Source of the DNA: an uncultured Eubacteriales bacterium
GTDB taxonomy: Bacteria; Bacillota_A; Clostridia; Oscillospirales; CAG-272
Direction of reading: 5' to 3'
Assembly (NCBI GenBank): GCA_900557635.1
Contig: USTB01000004.1
Span: forward strand, 1 to 15,331
DNA: 15,331 bases
The position numbers were made by a program, and so were the translations under genes. Positions 7,419 through 15,071 of this stretch are shown piece after piece; position 1 is the first letter of the stretch; the number at the start of each line of letters is the position of its first letter. Below the pieces are notes generated by a model. The model saw only the letters and a list, made by a program, of their open reading frames with translations. It had not been told where the DNA came from and ran no database searches.

Positions 7419-10400
7419 ATCCGCAGATCAAAAAAACCCTTGTCATCGGCTCCGGTCCCATTGTCATCGGGCAGGCGGCGGAGTTTGACTATGCCGGCAC
7501 ACAGGCGTGCCTTGCCCTGCGCGAAGAGGGCTACGAGGTGGTTCTGTGCAACTCCAACCCCGCCACCATCATGACCGATACCACGGTTGCGGACAAGGTG
7601 TACATGGAGCCGCTGAATCTGGAATATCTGGCAAAGATCATCCGCTATGAGCGTCCCGACGCCATCGTTCCCGGCATCGGCGGACAGACCGGACTGAATC
7701 TTGCCATGCAGTTGGAGTCAAAGGGCGTCCTGCGCGAATGCGGCGCCGAGCTGCTCGGCACCACGAGCCGAAGTATCGAGCGCGCCGAGGATCGCGAGCT
7801 GTTCAAGGAGCTGTGCATGGAGCTGGACGAGCCTGTTCTGCCGTCGGTCATTGCCGAGAGCATGGAAGCGGGACTGGAGGCGGCAGAACGCATCGGATAT
7901 CCCGTCGTCCTGCGTCCTGCCTTTACCTTGGGCGGCACGGGCGGCGGCTTTGCGGACGATCCCGAGGAATGCGCCGAGCTTCTGCGGGGCGCATTGGAGC
8001 TTTCCCCCGTGCATCAGGTGCTGGTGGAAAAGAGCATCAAGGGCTACAAAGAGATCGAATATGAGGTGATCCGCGATGCCAACGACACGGCGATCACGGT
8101 GTGCAACATGGAAAACATCGACCCCGTGGGCATCCACACGGGCGACTCCATTGTGGTGTGCCCCTCCCAGACCCTGACCAACAAGGAATATCACATGCTC
8201 CGCGACAGCGCGCTCAAGATCATCCGCGCCCTGAAGATCGAGGGCGGCTGTAACGTGCAGTTTGCACTGGATCCGCTGTCCTTCCAATATTATCTCATCG
8301 AAGTGAACCCCCGCGTGTCCCGCTCGTCGGCGCTGGCATCCAAGGCAAGCGGCTACCCCATTGCGCGGGTATCGGCAAAGATTGCGGTGGGCATGCATCT
8401 GGACGAGATCATGCTGGCGAACACGCCCGCATCCTTTGAGCCGTCCCTCGACTATGTCGTGACTAAAATGCCGCGCTTCCCGTTTGATAAATTCTCCTCC
8501 GCCAACAATAAGCTGTCCACCCAGATGAAGGCGACGGGCGAGGTCATGAGCGTGGGCAGAACCATTGAGGAAAGCCTGCTCAAAGCCGTGCGCTCTCTGG
8601 AGATCGGGGTCAACCACATCCACATGAAAAAGTTCGACACCCGCACCGAGGAGGAATTGCTCGACTACATCAAGGACGGCACCGACGACCGCATTTACGG
8701 CATTGCCGAGCTGTTCCGACGCGGTACCGATATCGGCATGATCTGCAACGCCACCAAGATCGACATGCTCTTTTTGGAAAAGCTCCGCAGTATCGTGAAC
8801 GAGGAAAAGCGTCTTGCCGCGCACACGGGCGACATCGACGAATTGTACGCCGCCAAGAAAATGGGCTTCTCGGACGAATGCATCGGACGTCTGTGGGGCA
8901 TGCGCGGCGACGAGGTCTTTGCCCTGCGCGCCGAACACAACATGTTCCCCGTTTACAAAATGATCGACACCTGCGCCTCGGAATTCGAGAGCTACATCCC
9001 GTATTTTTACTCCACCTACGAGGAAGAAAACGAATCGGTGGTGTCGGATCGCGAAAAGATCGTGGTGCTCGGCTCGGGACCTATCCGCATCGGGCAGGGC
9101 GTGGAATTCGACTACTCCACGGTGCACGCGGTCAAGACCATCAAGGCGTCGGGACGCGAAGCCATCATCATCAACAACAATCCCGAAACCGTCTCCACCG
9201 ACTATACCTGCTCGGATAAGCTATACTTTGAGCCGCTGTGCGAGGAGGATGTCATGAACATCATACACCTCGAAAAGCCGGTGGGCGTGATCGCGTCCCT
9301 CGGCGGACAGACCGCCATCAATCTTTCCGCCGGTCTGCACCGACGCGGCGTGAACATCATCGGCACCGACTGCGACGCCATCGACCGCGCCGAAAACCGC
9401 GACCTGTTCGAGAAGGTCCTGCACACCCTCAACATCCCTCAGCCGCAGGGGCAGGCTGTGACCGACATCGAAGCGGGTGTGCGCGCCGCCGCATCCGTAG
9501 GCTACCCCGTTCTGGTGCGCCCGTCCTTTGTGCTCGGCGGCAGAGCCATGCAGATCGTTGCGGACGAGGCACAGCTCCGCCGTTATCTGCGCACCGCCGT
9601 GGAGGTGGACGAGGACAAGCCGGTTCTGGTGGACAAGTACATTGCGGGCAAGGAGCTTGAGGTGGACGCCATCTGCGACGGCACCGACGTCTTTGTGCCC
9701 GGCATCATGGAGCTGGTGGAGCGCACGGGCATCCACAGCGGCGACTCCATCAGCGTGTACCCCACCTTCAGCATTTCGCAAAAGACCAAGGAGACCATCC
9801 TCGACTATACCCGTCGGCTCGGACTGGGCATCGGCATTGTGGGGCTTTACAACATCCAGTTCATTGTGGATAAGAATGACCAGGTCTCCATCATTGAGGT
9901 GAACCCCCGGGCCTCCCGAAGCGTCCCCTTCCTATCGAAGTCTACGGGTGTCTCCCTGGTGGACATTGCCACCAAAATCATGCTGGGCCAGAGCCTGGCA
10001 GACCAGGGCATCACCCAGCTCCGCCGCCCGGAGCGGGAAAAGTGGTACGTGAAGGTCCCTGCCTTCTCCTTTGCCAAGCTGGAGGGCATGGACACCTATC
10101 TGTCCCCTGAGATGAAGTCCACCGGCGAGGCCATTGGCTACGACCGGAAGCTGAACCGGGCCCTGTACAAAGCGCTTCAGGCCAGCGGCATCAAGATGAA
10201 GGAATACGGCACCGTGATCGTGACCCTGGCGGACGAGGATAAGGCCGAGGGCCTGCCTCTGGCCAGACGCTTCTACCGCCTGGGCTTTAACATTGAGGCA
10301 ACCGAGGGCACTGCCCGGTTCCTGAAGGAAAACGGCATCCGCACCCGGGTCCGCCGGAAGCTCAGCGATGGCAGCAACGAGATCCTGGATTCTATCCGGG

Positions 10401-10588
10401 CAGGCTACGTCAGCTACATCCTCAATACCCGCCCCCTGTCCTCCGGCAAGCACTACGATGACGGCATTGCCATCCGCCAGTGCGCCGTTCAGAATGGCGT
10501 GAACACCTTCACCTCTCTGGACACCGCCCGCATCGTCCTGGATGCCCTGGAGGAGGTCATTCCGGAGATCCATACCATTGACGATTAA
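7409..10588 (+). CDS. carB: Carbamoyl-phosphate synthase large subunit
   Basis: The product is 1059 aa, within the normal 1030-1075 range. It uses bicarbonate, ammonia from CarA and two ATP to make carbamoyl phosphate. Two homologous ATP-grasp halves are seen: the first opens with [17 protein letters not shown] near residue 12, the second with [16 protein letters not shown] near 553. An oligomerisation linker lies between, and an MGS-like allosteric domain runs from about 930 to the end. ATG 7409 is preceded by GGGAGGCGAG and overlaps carA by ten bases. A marked oddity is codon use. Before about base 9841 (residue ~811) I count about 3 CGG among 44 arginine codons and about 12 TCG among 47 serine codons. 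After it I count 8 CGG of 19 and 1 TCG of 18. The frame is intact across the change. The CDS ends 16 bases before a strong terminator. Confidence 0.96.
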   Translation: MPLNPQIKKTLVIGSGPIVIGQAAEFDYAGTQACLALREEGYEVVLCNSNPATIMTDTTVADKVYMEPLNLEYLAKIIRYERPDAIVPGIGGQTGLNLAMQLESKGVLRECGAELLGTTSRSIERAEDRELFKELCMELDEPVLPSVIAESMEAGLEAAERIGYPVVLRPAFTLGGTGGGFADDPEECAELLRGALELSPVHQVLVEKSIKGYKEIEYEVIRDANDTAITVCNMENIDPVGIHTGDSIVVCPSQTLTNKEYHMLRDSALKIIRALKIEGGCNVQFALDPLSFQYYLIEVNPRVSRSSALASKASGYPIARVSAKIAVGMHLDEIMLANTPASFEPSLDYVVTKMPRFPFDKFSSANNKLSTQMKATGEVMSVGRTIEESLLKAVRSLEIGVNHIHMKKFDTRTEEELLDYIKDGTDDRIYGIAELFRRGTDIGMICNATKIDMLFLEKLRSIVNEEKRLAAHTGDIDELYAAKKMGFSDECIGRLWGMRGDEVFALRAEHNMFPVYKMIDTCASEFESYIPYFYSTYEEENESVVSDREKIVVLGSGPIRIGQGVEFDYSTVHAVKTIKASGREAIIINNNPETVSTDYTCSDKLYFEPLCEEDVMNIIHLEKPVGVIASLGGQTAINLSAGLHRRGVNIIGTDCDAIDRAENRDLFEKVLHTLNIPQPQGQAVTDIEAGVRAAASVGYPVLVRPSFVLGGRAMQIVADEAQLRRYLRTAVEVDEDKPVLVDKYIAGKELEVDAICDGTDVFVPGIMELVERTGIHSGDSISVYPTFSISQKTKETILDYTRRLGLGIGIVGLYNIQFIVDKNDQVSIIEVNPRASRSVPFLSKSTGVSLVDIATKIMLGQSLADQGITQLRRPEREKWYVKVPAFSFAKLEGMDTYLSPEMKSTGEAIGYDRKLNRALYKALQASGIKMKEYGTVIVTLADEDKAEGLPLARRFYRLGFNIEATEGTARFLKENGIRTRVRRKLSDGSNEILDSIRAGYVSYILNTRPLSSGKHYDDGIAIRQCAVQNGVNTFTSLDTARIVLDALEEVIPEIHTIDD

Positions 10589-10604
10589 ACAGTCATATGC
10601 AAAC

Positions 10605-10640
10605 GCAAAAGAGGCGCGCCGGAAAACGCGCCTCTTTTGC
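10605..10640 (+). terminator. Intrinsic terminator after carB
   Basis: GCAAAAGAGGCGCG (10605-10618) and CGCGCCTCTTTTGC (10627-10640) are perfect 14-base reverse complements with an 8-base loop. The right arm ends in a T4 tract after a GC-rich core. It ends the argF-carAB transcript. The A-tract on the left arm makes it potentially active on the other strand too. Confidence 0.88.
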
Positions 10641-10646
10641 TGCCTA

Positions 10647-10675
10647 TTGACAACTTTCTTTCTGTCCCTTACAAT
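10647..10675 (+). promoter_or_regulatory. Sigma-A promoter of the yitT-like gene
   Basis: TTGACA (10647-10652) and TACAAT (10670-10675) are 17 bases apart, eleven of twelve consensus positions. It lies right after the carB terminator and 25 bases before the next start codon, so the membrane protein gene is transcribed independently of carB. Confidence 0.85.
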
Positions 10676-10700
10676 ATCAGGGTTTATTGGAGGATGAAAC

Positions 10701-11579
10701 ATGAAGAAAAAACTGTTAAAAATCCTGCCGGATCTGGCGGCGATCCTGCTGGGAAATCTGTTCTATGCCTTTATTGTGGCGGCCTTTATTTTGCCGGGGG
10801 AGCTGATCAGCTGCGGCACCACGGGATTGGCCCTCATCGGGAAGAACCTGTGGGGGATCCCGGTGGATCTGTTTGTGCTGGTGTTTAACTGCGCCATGCT
10901 GGCCTTGGGCTGGATGGTGCTGGGGCGGAAGTTTGCCATGACCACGGTGCTGAGCTCCTTCCTATACCCGGTGTTTCTGCGGTTGTGCCAGCAGGCCCTG
11001 GGAGATAGGATAATCACCCATGATTTTCTGCTCTGCGCCCTCTTTGGCGGTATGGGGCTGGGGGTTGCCCTTGGGGTGGTCATCCGGGCGGGAGCCTCCA
11101 CAGGAGGCATGGATATTCCGCCGCTGATCTTCAAGAAGCTCTTCGGCATCCCTGTGCCGGTGAGCCTGTGGGTCTGCGATTTTTCCATTATGCTGCTGCA
11201 ATTGTTTTTCCACACCCCGGAGGAGCTGCTTTACGGCATTGTCATGCTCATTGCCATCAATTTCACCCTGAACAAGACCCTTCTGGCGGGCAACGGCCGG
11301 ACGGAGGTGAAGATCATCAGCGAAAAAGCGGAGCAGATCCGGGACAGCATCCTGAAAACCGCCGACCGGGGCGTGACCATGCTCCACGGAGAGGGAGGCT
11401 TTCTGGGGAAGCCCACCCAGATGGTCCTCAGCGTGGTGTCCACCAAGGAGCTGTATCTGGTCCAGCGATTGGCCCGGGACATTGACCCGGAGTGCTTCAT
11501 GATCGCAACCCAGGTCACGGAGGTCTGGGGACGGGGCTTCTCCTTCGGCAAGGAGTACCGGAGCAAGGAACGGAATTGA
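10701..11579 (+). CDS. YitT family membrane protein with DUF2179 domain
   Basis: The product is 292 aa. The first ~200 residues hold about five to six hydrophobic segments of the YitT membrane domain, including the glycine-rich GASTGGMDIPPLIFKK stretch that is typical of the family. The last ~85 residues form the soluble DUF2179 domain (TEVKIISEK ... GVTMLHGEGGF). Members are widespread in Firmicutes, usually in several copies, and have no settled biochemical role; transport or signalling has been proposed. ATG 10701 has GGAGGA at 10689-10694, six bases upstream, and its own consensus promoter. Arginine is mostly CGG, matching the end of carB rather than its beginning. No link to arginine metabolism is visible. 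Confidence 0.9.
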   Translation: MKKKLLKILPDLAAILLGNLFYAFIVAAFILPGELISCGTTGLALIGKNLWGIPVDLFVLVFNCAMLALGWMVLGRKFAMTTVLSSFLYPVFLRLCQQALGDRIITHDFLLCALFGGMGLGVALGVVIRAGASTGGMDIPPLIFKKLFGIPVPVSLWVCDFSIMLLQLFFHTPEELLYGIVMLIAINFTLNKTLLAGNGRTEVKIISEKAEQIRDSILKTADRGVTMLHGEGGFLGKPTQMVLSVVSTKELYLVQRLARDIDPECFMIATQVTEVWGRGFSFGKEYRSKERN

Positions 11580-11581
11580 TT

Positions 11582-11609
11582 TTGCCCTACTGCTATGGTA
11601 GGATATAGA
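11582..11609 (+). promoter_or_regulatory. Weak candidate promoter before the NUDIX gene
   Basis: TTGCCC (11582-11587) and TATAGA (11604-11609) are 16 bases apart with four of six matches each. They fill the 57-base gap after the yitT-like stop, where no terminator is visible. The NUDIX gene could equally be read from the upstream promoter. Confidence 0.25.
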
Positions 11610-11636
11610 AAAGCCCTTGAGAGAGGAAGCGGGCCC

Positions 11637-12179
11637 ATGACGGAATGGAACGATGTATATGATGAAAACCGGGTGAAGACTGGCCGGGTCCACAGGCGGG
11701 GCACCCCCTGGGAGCCTGGAGATTACGGCCTGGTGGTCTGCGTTTGGGTCTACGACGGTTTCGGAAAGCTGCTGCTGACCCGGCGGGCCAAGGAGAAAAG
11801 CTTTGCCGGGACCTGGGAGAATTCCGGCGGCGCAGCCCGGGCAGGGGAGGATAGCCTGACGGCAATCCAAAGAGAGCTCCGGGAGGAAACGGGCATTACG
11901 GCTTTGCCGGAGGAATTTGAGCTTCTGGACACCGAGCGGGACAAGAACACCTTTTATGACTTCTACTGCCTGAAGAGGAGCGTCCCTCTGAAAAATATCG
12001 TCCTCCAGCCCGGGGAGACCGACGGTGTCATGTGGGCCAGCTTTGGCAAGGTCCACTGGATGATCCGCCGGAAAAAGATCTGCCGCGTGATCGCGAGGCA
12101 GTTCTACCGCCAGGAGGCAGCGTTAAAACTGCGCAATGTGCACAAAATCAGAGGCGGAATTTTGGGTGGTAATCGTTAA
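11637..12179 (+). CDS. NUDIX hydrolase
   Basis: The product is 180 aa. The complete Nudix box Gx5Ex7REUxEExGU is present from G65 to I87, with the metal-binding REL-x-EE core at residues 79-84, so the active site looks functional. NUDIX enzymes cleave nucleoside diphosphates linked to another group. The N terminus (WNDVYDEN ... RRGTPWEPGDYGLVV) resembles the group related to isopentenyl-diphosphate isomerase, which often acts on unknown substrates. ATG 11637 is chosen because AGAGGA (11622-11627) lies nine bases upstream; a longer reading from ATG 11595 is open but lacks a ribosome site and would overlap the possible promoter. It is followed within 10 bases by the next gene's promoter with no clear terminator. 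Confidence 0.88.
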   Translation: MTEWNDVYDENRVKTGRVHRRGTPWEPGDYGLVVCVWVYDGFGKLLLTRRAKEKSFAGTWENSGGAARAGEDSLTAIQRELREETGITALPEEFELLDTERDKNTFYDFYCLKRSVPLKNIVLQPGETDGVMWASFGKVHWMIRRKKICRVIARQFYRQEAALKLRNVHKIRGGILGGNR

Positions 12180-12187
12180 ATTGCACT

Positions 12188-12216
12188 TGCGTCCAGGGGG
12201 GCTTTCGAGGTATAAT
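12188..12216 (+). promoter_or_regulatory. Promoter of the phosphoribosyltransferase-like gene
   Basis: TATAAT (12211-12216) is a perfect -10 box, with TTGCGT (12188-12193) 17 bases upstream as a partial -35. The start site would be near 12223, leaving a leader of about 77 bases before the ATG at 12300. TTTCCG near 12230 and CGGAAA near 12253 can pair in that leader. Its purpose is unknown. Confidence 0.7.
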
Positions 12217-12299
12217 GAAAAAAAGCCCTTTCCGGGTTGGAGATTTTTCCGGCGGAAACGACTTTCTTTTTTATTTTACGATCCGGAGGTTTGAAGCGT

Positions 12300-12935
12300 A
12301 TGATCACCCTGATGAAAATGCCCATCCGTCATGGAAGCGCCCCCCTGCGTGTGGCCCGGGGCCACTTCGCCACCAACCACTCCCACATCAACTATTATGT
12401 GGATATCACTTATCAGAAGACCCGGCTGTCAGAAGCCAAGGACAGTGCCCATCAGCTGGTCGGCAGCTTTGTCAACGACACCCCCGTAGATACCATCCTG
12501 TGCCTGGACGGCACCGGCGTGGTGGGCACATGCCTTGCCCAGGAGCTGACGAAGAGCGGCTTCCGGACCATCAACGCCCACGAGACCATCTACATCCTGG
12601 AGCCGGAATACAACGCCAATTCTCAGATCATCTTCCGGGACAATACCCAGGGGATGATCCGGGGCAAGCACGTATTGGTCCTGATGGCCTCCGTCACCAC
12701 GGGCTACACCGCCAAGCGGGCCCTGGAGGCCATCACCTACTATGGGGGCACCGTGGCAGGTGTGGCGGCCATTTATTCCGCTGTCAGCGAGGTGGAGGGA
12801 TACCCCGTGAAGTCCGTCTATACCATTCAGGACCTGCCGGGCTACGCCAGCTATGACTACCGGGAGTGCCCCTACTGCAAGGCCGGGCAGAAAATTGATG
12901 CCCTGGTCAATAGCTTCGGCTATTCCCAGCTGTAA
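12300..12935 (+). CDS. Orotate phosphoribosyltransferase-like protein with degenerate PRPP loop
   Basis: The product is 211 aa and has the overall layout of type I phosphoribosyltransferases: a hooded N terminus, DTILCLDGTGVVG in the first half, and the PRPP-loop region VLVLMASVTTGYT at residues 125-137. In active members that loop reads hhhhDDhhTTG; here the two acidic residues are M129 and A130, while TTG (133-135) is kept. The C terminus has a CPYC pair (C190, C193) suggestive of a metal or redox site. ATG 12300 is chosen because GGAGGT (12285-12290) lies nine bases upstream; an upstream TTG at 12237 extends the frame but has no ribosome site. I recall similar proteins in gut Clostridia annotated as orotate phosphoribosyltransferase, but the missing acids make catalytic activity uncertain. 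It has its own promoter and terminator. Confidence 0.75.
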   Translation: MITLMKMPIRHGSAPLRVARGHFATNHSHINYYVDITYQKTRLSEAKDSAHQLVGSFVNDTPVDTILCLDGTGVVGTCLAQELTKSGFRTINAHETIYILEPEYNANSQIIFRDNTQGMIRGKHVLVLMASVTTGYTAKRALEAITYYGGTVAGVAAIYSAVSEVEGYPVKSVYTIQDLPGYASYDYRECPYCKAGQKIDALVNSFGYSQL

Positions 12936-12951
12936 GAGCGTCCCGTGTTCC

Positions 12952-12984
12952 CAAAACCCCTCTCCGAGCAGGAGAGGGGTTTTG
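12952..12984 (+). terminator. Intrinsic terminator after the phosphoribosyltransferase-like gene
   Basis: CAAAACCCCTCTCC (12952-12965) and GGAGAGGGGTTTTG (12971-12984) are perfect 14-base reverse complements around a 5-base loop, with a T4 tract closing the right arm. It lies 16 bases after the stop codon. Confidence 0.9.
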
Positions 12985-12988
12985 CCCA

Positions 12989-13017
12989 TTGTCTTTCGGA
13001 TGCTTGTTTGCTATAAT
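12989..13017 (+). promoter_or_regulatory. Promoter of the large membrane protein gene
   Basis: TTGTCT (12989-12994) and TATAAT (13012-13017) are 17 bases apart; the -10 box is perfect and the -35 matches four of six. It starts five bases after the preceding terminator and ends 28 bases before ATG 13046. Its presence also shows that the longer in-frame readings beginning at 12989 or 13016 cannot be the true starts. Confidence 0.8.
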
Positions 13018-13045
13018 GGGTATGATAACGGAAAGGAGCCTGGAA

Positions 13046-15019
13046 ATGGGTTTGGAAAAATGGAAACGCCACCGGTGGGCAGCGGTTTCTCTGCTGGCGG
13101 CGCTGGCGGTGCTGGTGGGCTTCAAGCTGCTGGGAGTGCTGGTTTACGACACCAACGATGACGCGCTGATGGCGGGGCTGAGCTACGGCTATTACGGCGC
13201 GCCGGAGGGAAAGCTCATCTACATCAATCCTATTCTGGGGGAGCTGCTTGCCTGGCTGCAGAGCCGGGTCCCGGCGCTGCCCTGGTATTACCTGGTTGAG
13301 CTGGGGCTTATGGCGGTGACCATGGCGGTCTATTACTACCTGGTGCTGGATCGGCAGGGGAAGCGGGGGCTTCCCGCCGTGGTGCTGCTGACACTGGTTT
13401 TTGCCATTGCTCTGCTGACCCGGGTCCAGTATACCAAGATCGCCGGGGCGGCATCGGGGGCCGGAGTACTGCTGATGCTGCACTGTGTCCGGGAAAAGAA
13501 GAGCTGGTACACAGGGCTTCTGGGAGGCCTGCTGGCGCTGGCCGGGTTTCTCCTTCGGGCAGATGCCTTCTTTATGGTGCTGATCCCCCTTTTTGGCGTG
13601 GGGGCGGCGCTGCTGTGGGAGCTTCTTCGCAAAAAGGAATGCAGGCGGGCCCTGGGGCTCTGCGGGGCGTTTCTGGTCCTGTTTGCCCTCTGCGGCGGCG
13701 GAATGCTGGTCCAGAAAAGGGCCTATTCCTCCCCGGACTGGCAGCAATACCTCCGCTATAACGATCTGCGGACGGAGCTGCTGGACTACGGCTTTCCGGA
13801 CTATGGGGAAAATCAGGCTCTCTATGAGTCTTTGCATATTTCCCGGGAGGATCTGAAGCTGTTTCAAAGCTGGGATTTCGGAGATCCGGAGGTGTTTGAC
13901 TTAGATGCCATGGAGGCCCTGTGCAATGCCAAGGCGGAGAAAAACGCCTCCCTTGGGGAGCTGGGCCGAGGGATCCGGTCGGCGATCCGGGGCCTATTGA
14001 GCTATGACTTCGCCGGGGTGCTGCTCCTGTCTCTGCTGGCCCTGTTTGTTTCCAACCGATCCGGAGGGCTCCAGGGCCTCTACGCCCTGCTTGCCGTTGT
14101 GGCGGTGGAGACGGCCATGCTGTATCATGGCCGGGGCCTGCGGGAGCGGGTGGATGTGCCCCTGATGCTTACGGCGGCGGCAGTCCAGCTGACCGTGGGG
14201 ATCGATCCGGAAAAGCTGAAGCAAAAGCAGACCCGCTGGGGAGCGGCCTTCCTGGCGGCGGCGCTGGTTTTGTCTCAGGTGCCGAATCTCATTGCCCGAA
14301 AAGACGATGCCATGGAGCGCTATGTGGGGGCCTCCCACCTCCATGGGGCCTACCAGGTCCTGAGCGGGGACAAGAGGCGGCTCTATCTGACCCGGACCGA
14401 CGAGCTCCCCGCCGACCGGATGCCAGGGAAGCAGGGAGGCTTCGGCTACCTCTCCAACATCGGCACTCTGGGAGGCTGGCTGACCCAGAGCCCCTATGTG
14501 AACGCCCGCTATGAAAGCTACGGCGTTGCGAATCCCTTCCGGGACCTGGTGGACAGAGGGGATCTGCGGCTTATGAGCCAGGATGTGGAGCCGGTTCTGG
14601 GCTATATTCAGCGGCATTATGCCGCCGGTGCCCGGGCTGTTCCGGTGCGGATGGTGAACGGGGAATACCCGGTGTATCGGATCCTCACCGGGGAGCCCCG
14701 GATCCCGGAGCTGCCGGAAGGAGACCCGGAAAGCCTTACCTGGACTCTGGAGACGGCGGAGGGCATTCTGCGTGGTACCGCCTGGGCGGCAGGTGAAAAT
14801 TCCTTTGCCGCCGATATTTACCTGACCCTGACGGACGGGGCAGGGGAGGAAACCACCCTGTGCGTGCTACAGTCGCCTCAGGCCGGGGCGGCCATGGACC
14901 AGGGCCGTTACGGAGCCTTTGAAACCACCGAAGGGATCGCCCCGGGACGGTACCGGGTGACCCTGACCGTTGCCGGAGAAAAACGGTATCAGGTGGACGC
15001 CGGGGAAATCGAGATTTGA
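13046..15019 (+). CDS. Polytopic membrane protein, possibly GT-C glycosyltransferase-like
   Basis: The product is 657 aa and I do not recognise it as a named family. Roughly the first 440 residues contain about eight to ten hydrophobic segments (for example residues 12-33) separated by basic loops, and the C-terminal ~200 residues are soluble and probably outside the cell. After the first membrane segment comes Y34-D-T-N-D-D39, followed by a conserved-looking region with PILGELLAWLQ. An acidic pair in the first outside loop followed by such a region is a hallmark of GT-C lipid-linked sugar transferases, so that is my best but unproven guess. ATG 13046 has AAAGGAG (13032-13038) seven bases upstream. 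Codon use is CTG- and CGG-rich, like its left neighbours. It is a single-gene unit with its own promoter. Confidence 0.7.
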   Translation: MGLEKWKRHRWAAVSLLAALAVLVGFKLLGVLVYDTNDDALMAGLSYGYYGAPEGKLIYINPILGELLAWLQSRVPALPWYYLVELGLMAVTMAVYYYLVLDRQGKRGLPAVVLLTLVFAIALLTRVQYTKIAGAASGAGVLLMLHCVREKKSWYTGLLGGLLALAGFLLRADAFFMVLIPLFGVGAALLWELLRKKECRRALGLCGAFLVLFALCGGGMLVQKRAYSSPDWQQYLRYNDLRTELLDYGFPDYGENQALYESLHISREDLKLFQSWDFGDPEVFDLDAMEALCNAKAEKNASLGELGRGIRSAIRGLLSYDFAGVLLLSLLALFVSNRSGGLQGLYALLAVVAVETAMLYHGRGLRERVDVPLMLTAAAVQLTVGIDPEKLKQKQTRWGAAFLAAALVLSQVPNLIARKDDAMERYVGASHLHGAYQVLSGDKRRLYLTRTDELPADRMPGKQGGFGYLSNIGTLGGWLTQSPYVNARYESYGVANPFRDLVDRGDLRLMSQDVEPVLGYIQRHYAAGARAVPVRMVNGEYPVYRILTGEPRIPELPEGDPESLTWTLETAEGILRGTAWAAGENSFAADIYLTLTDGAGEETTLCVLQSPQAGAAMDQGRYGAFETTEGIAPGRYRVTLTVAGEKRYQVDAGEIEI

Positions 15020-15024
15020 ATAAA

Positions 15025-15052
15025 CGGGCCCTCTCCGGCGGGGGAGGGCCCG
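15025..15052 (+). terminator. GC-rich hairpin between membrane protein gene and MATE gene
   Basis: CGGGCCCTCTCC (15025-15036) pairs over 12 positions, one of them G-T, with GGGGAGGGCCCG (15041-15052) around a 4-base loop. It begins six bases after the stop codon, but no T-run follows. It may still halt transcription or act as a transcript-stabilising structure. Confidence 0.5.
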
Positions 15053-15071
15053 CAGACAGAAAAGGAGGAAC

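Noticed and set aside
7718..9127. 469-aa open frame on the minus strand inside carB
   Set aside because: It is the antisense shadow of a GC-rich coding gene; the product is histidine- and alanine-rich without recognisable motifs, and the + strand encodes clear CarB.
7409..10588. Similar halves of carB considered as a tandem duplication
   Set aside because: The two ATP-grasp halves are an ancient internal duplication in all CarB proteins, not a recent event.
12215..12856. 213-aa forward frame overlapping the phosphoribosyltransferase-like gene
   Set aside because: Its start lies in the -10 box TATAAT, so it would not be transcribed, and it runs out of frame through the better supported gene at 12300.
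12989..13045. Longer N terminus for the large membrane protein
   Set aside because: This stretch contains the promoter (TTGTCT-17-TATAAT) and the ribosome site for ATG 13046.
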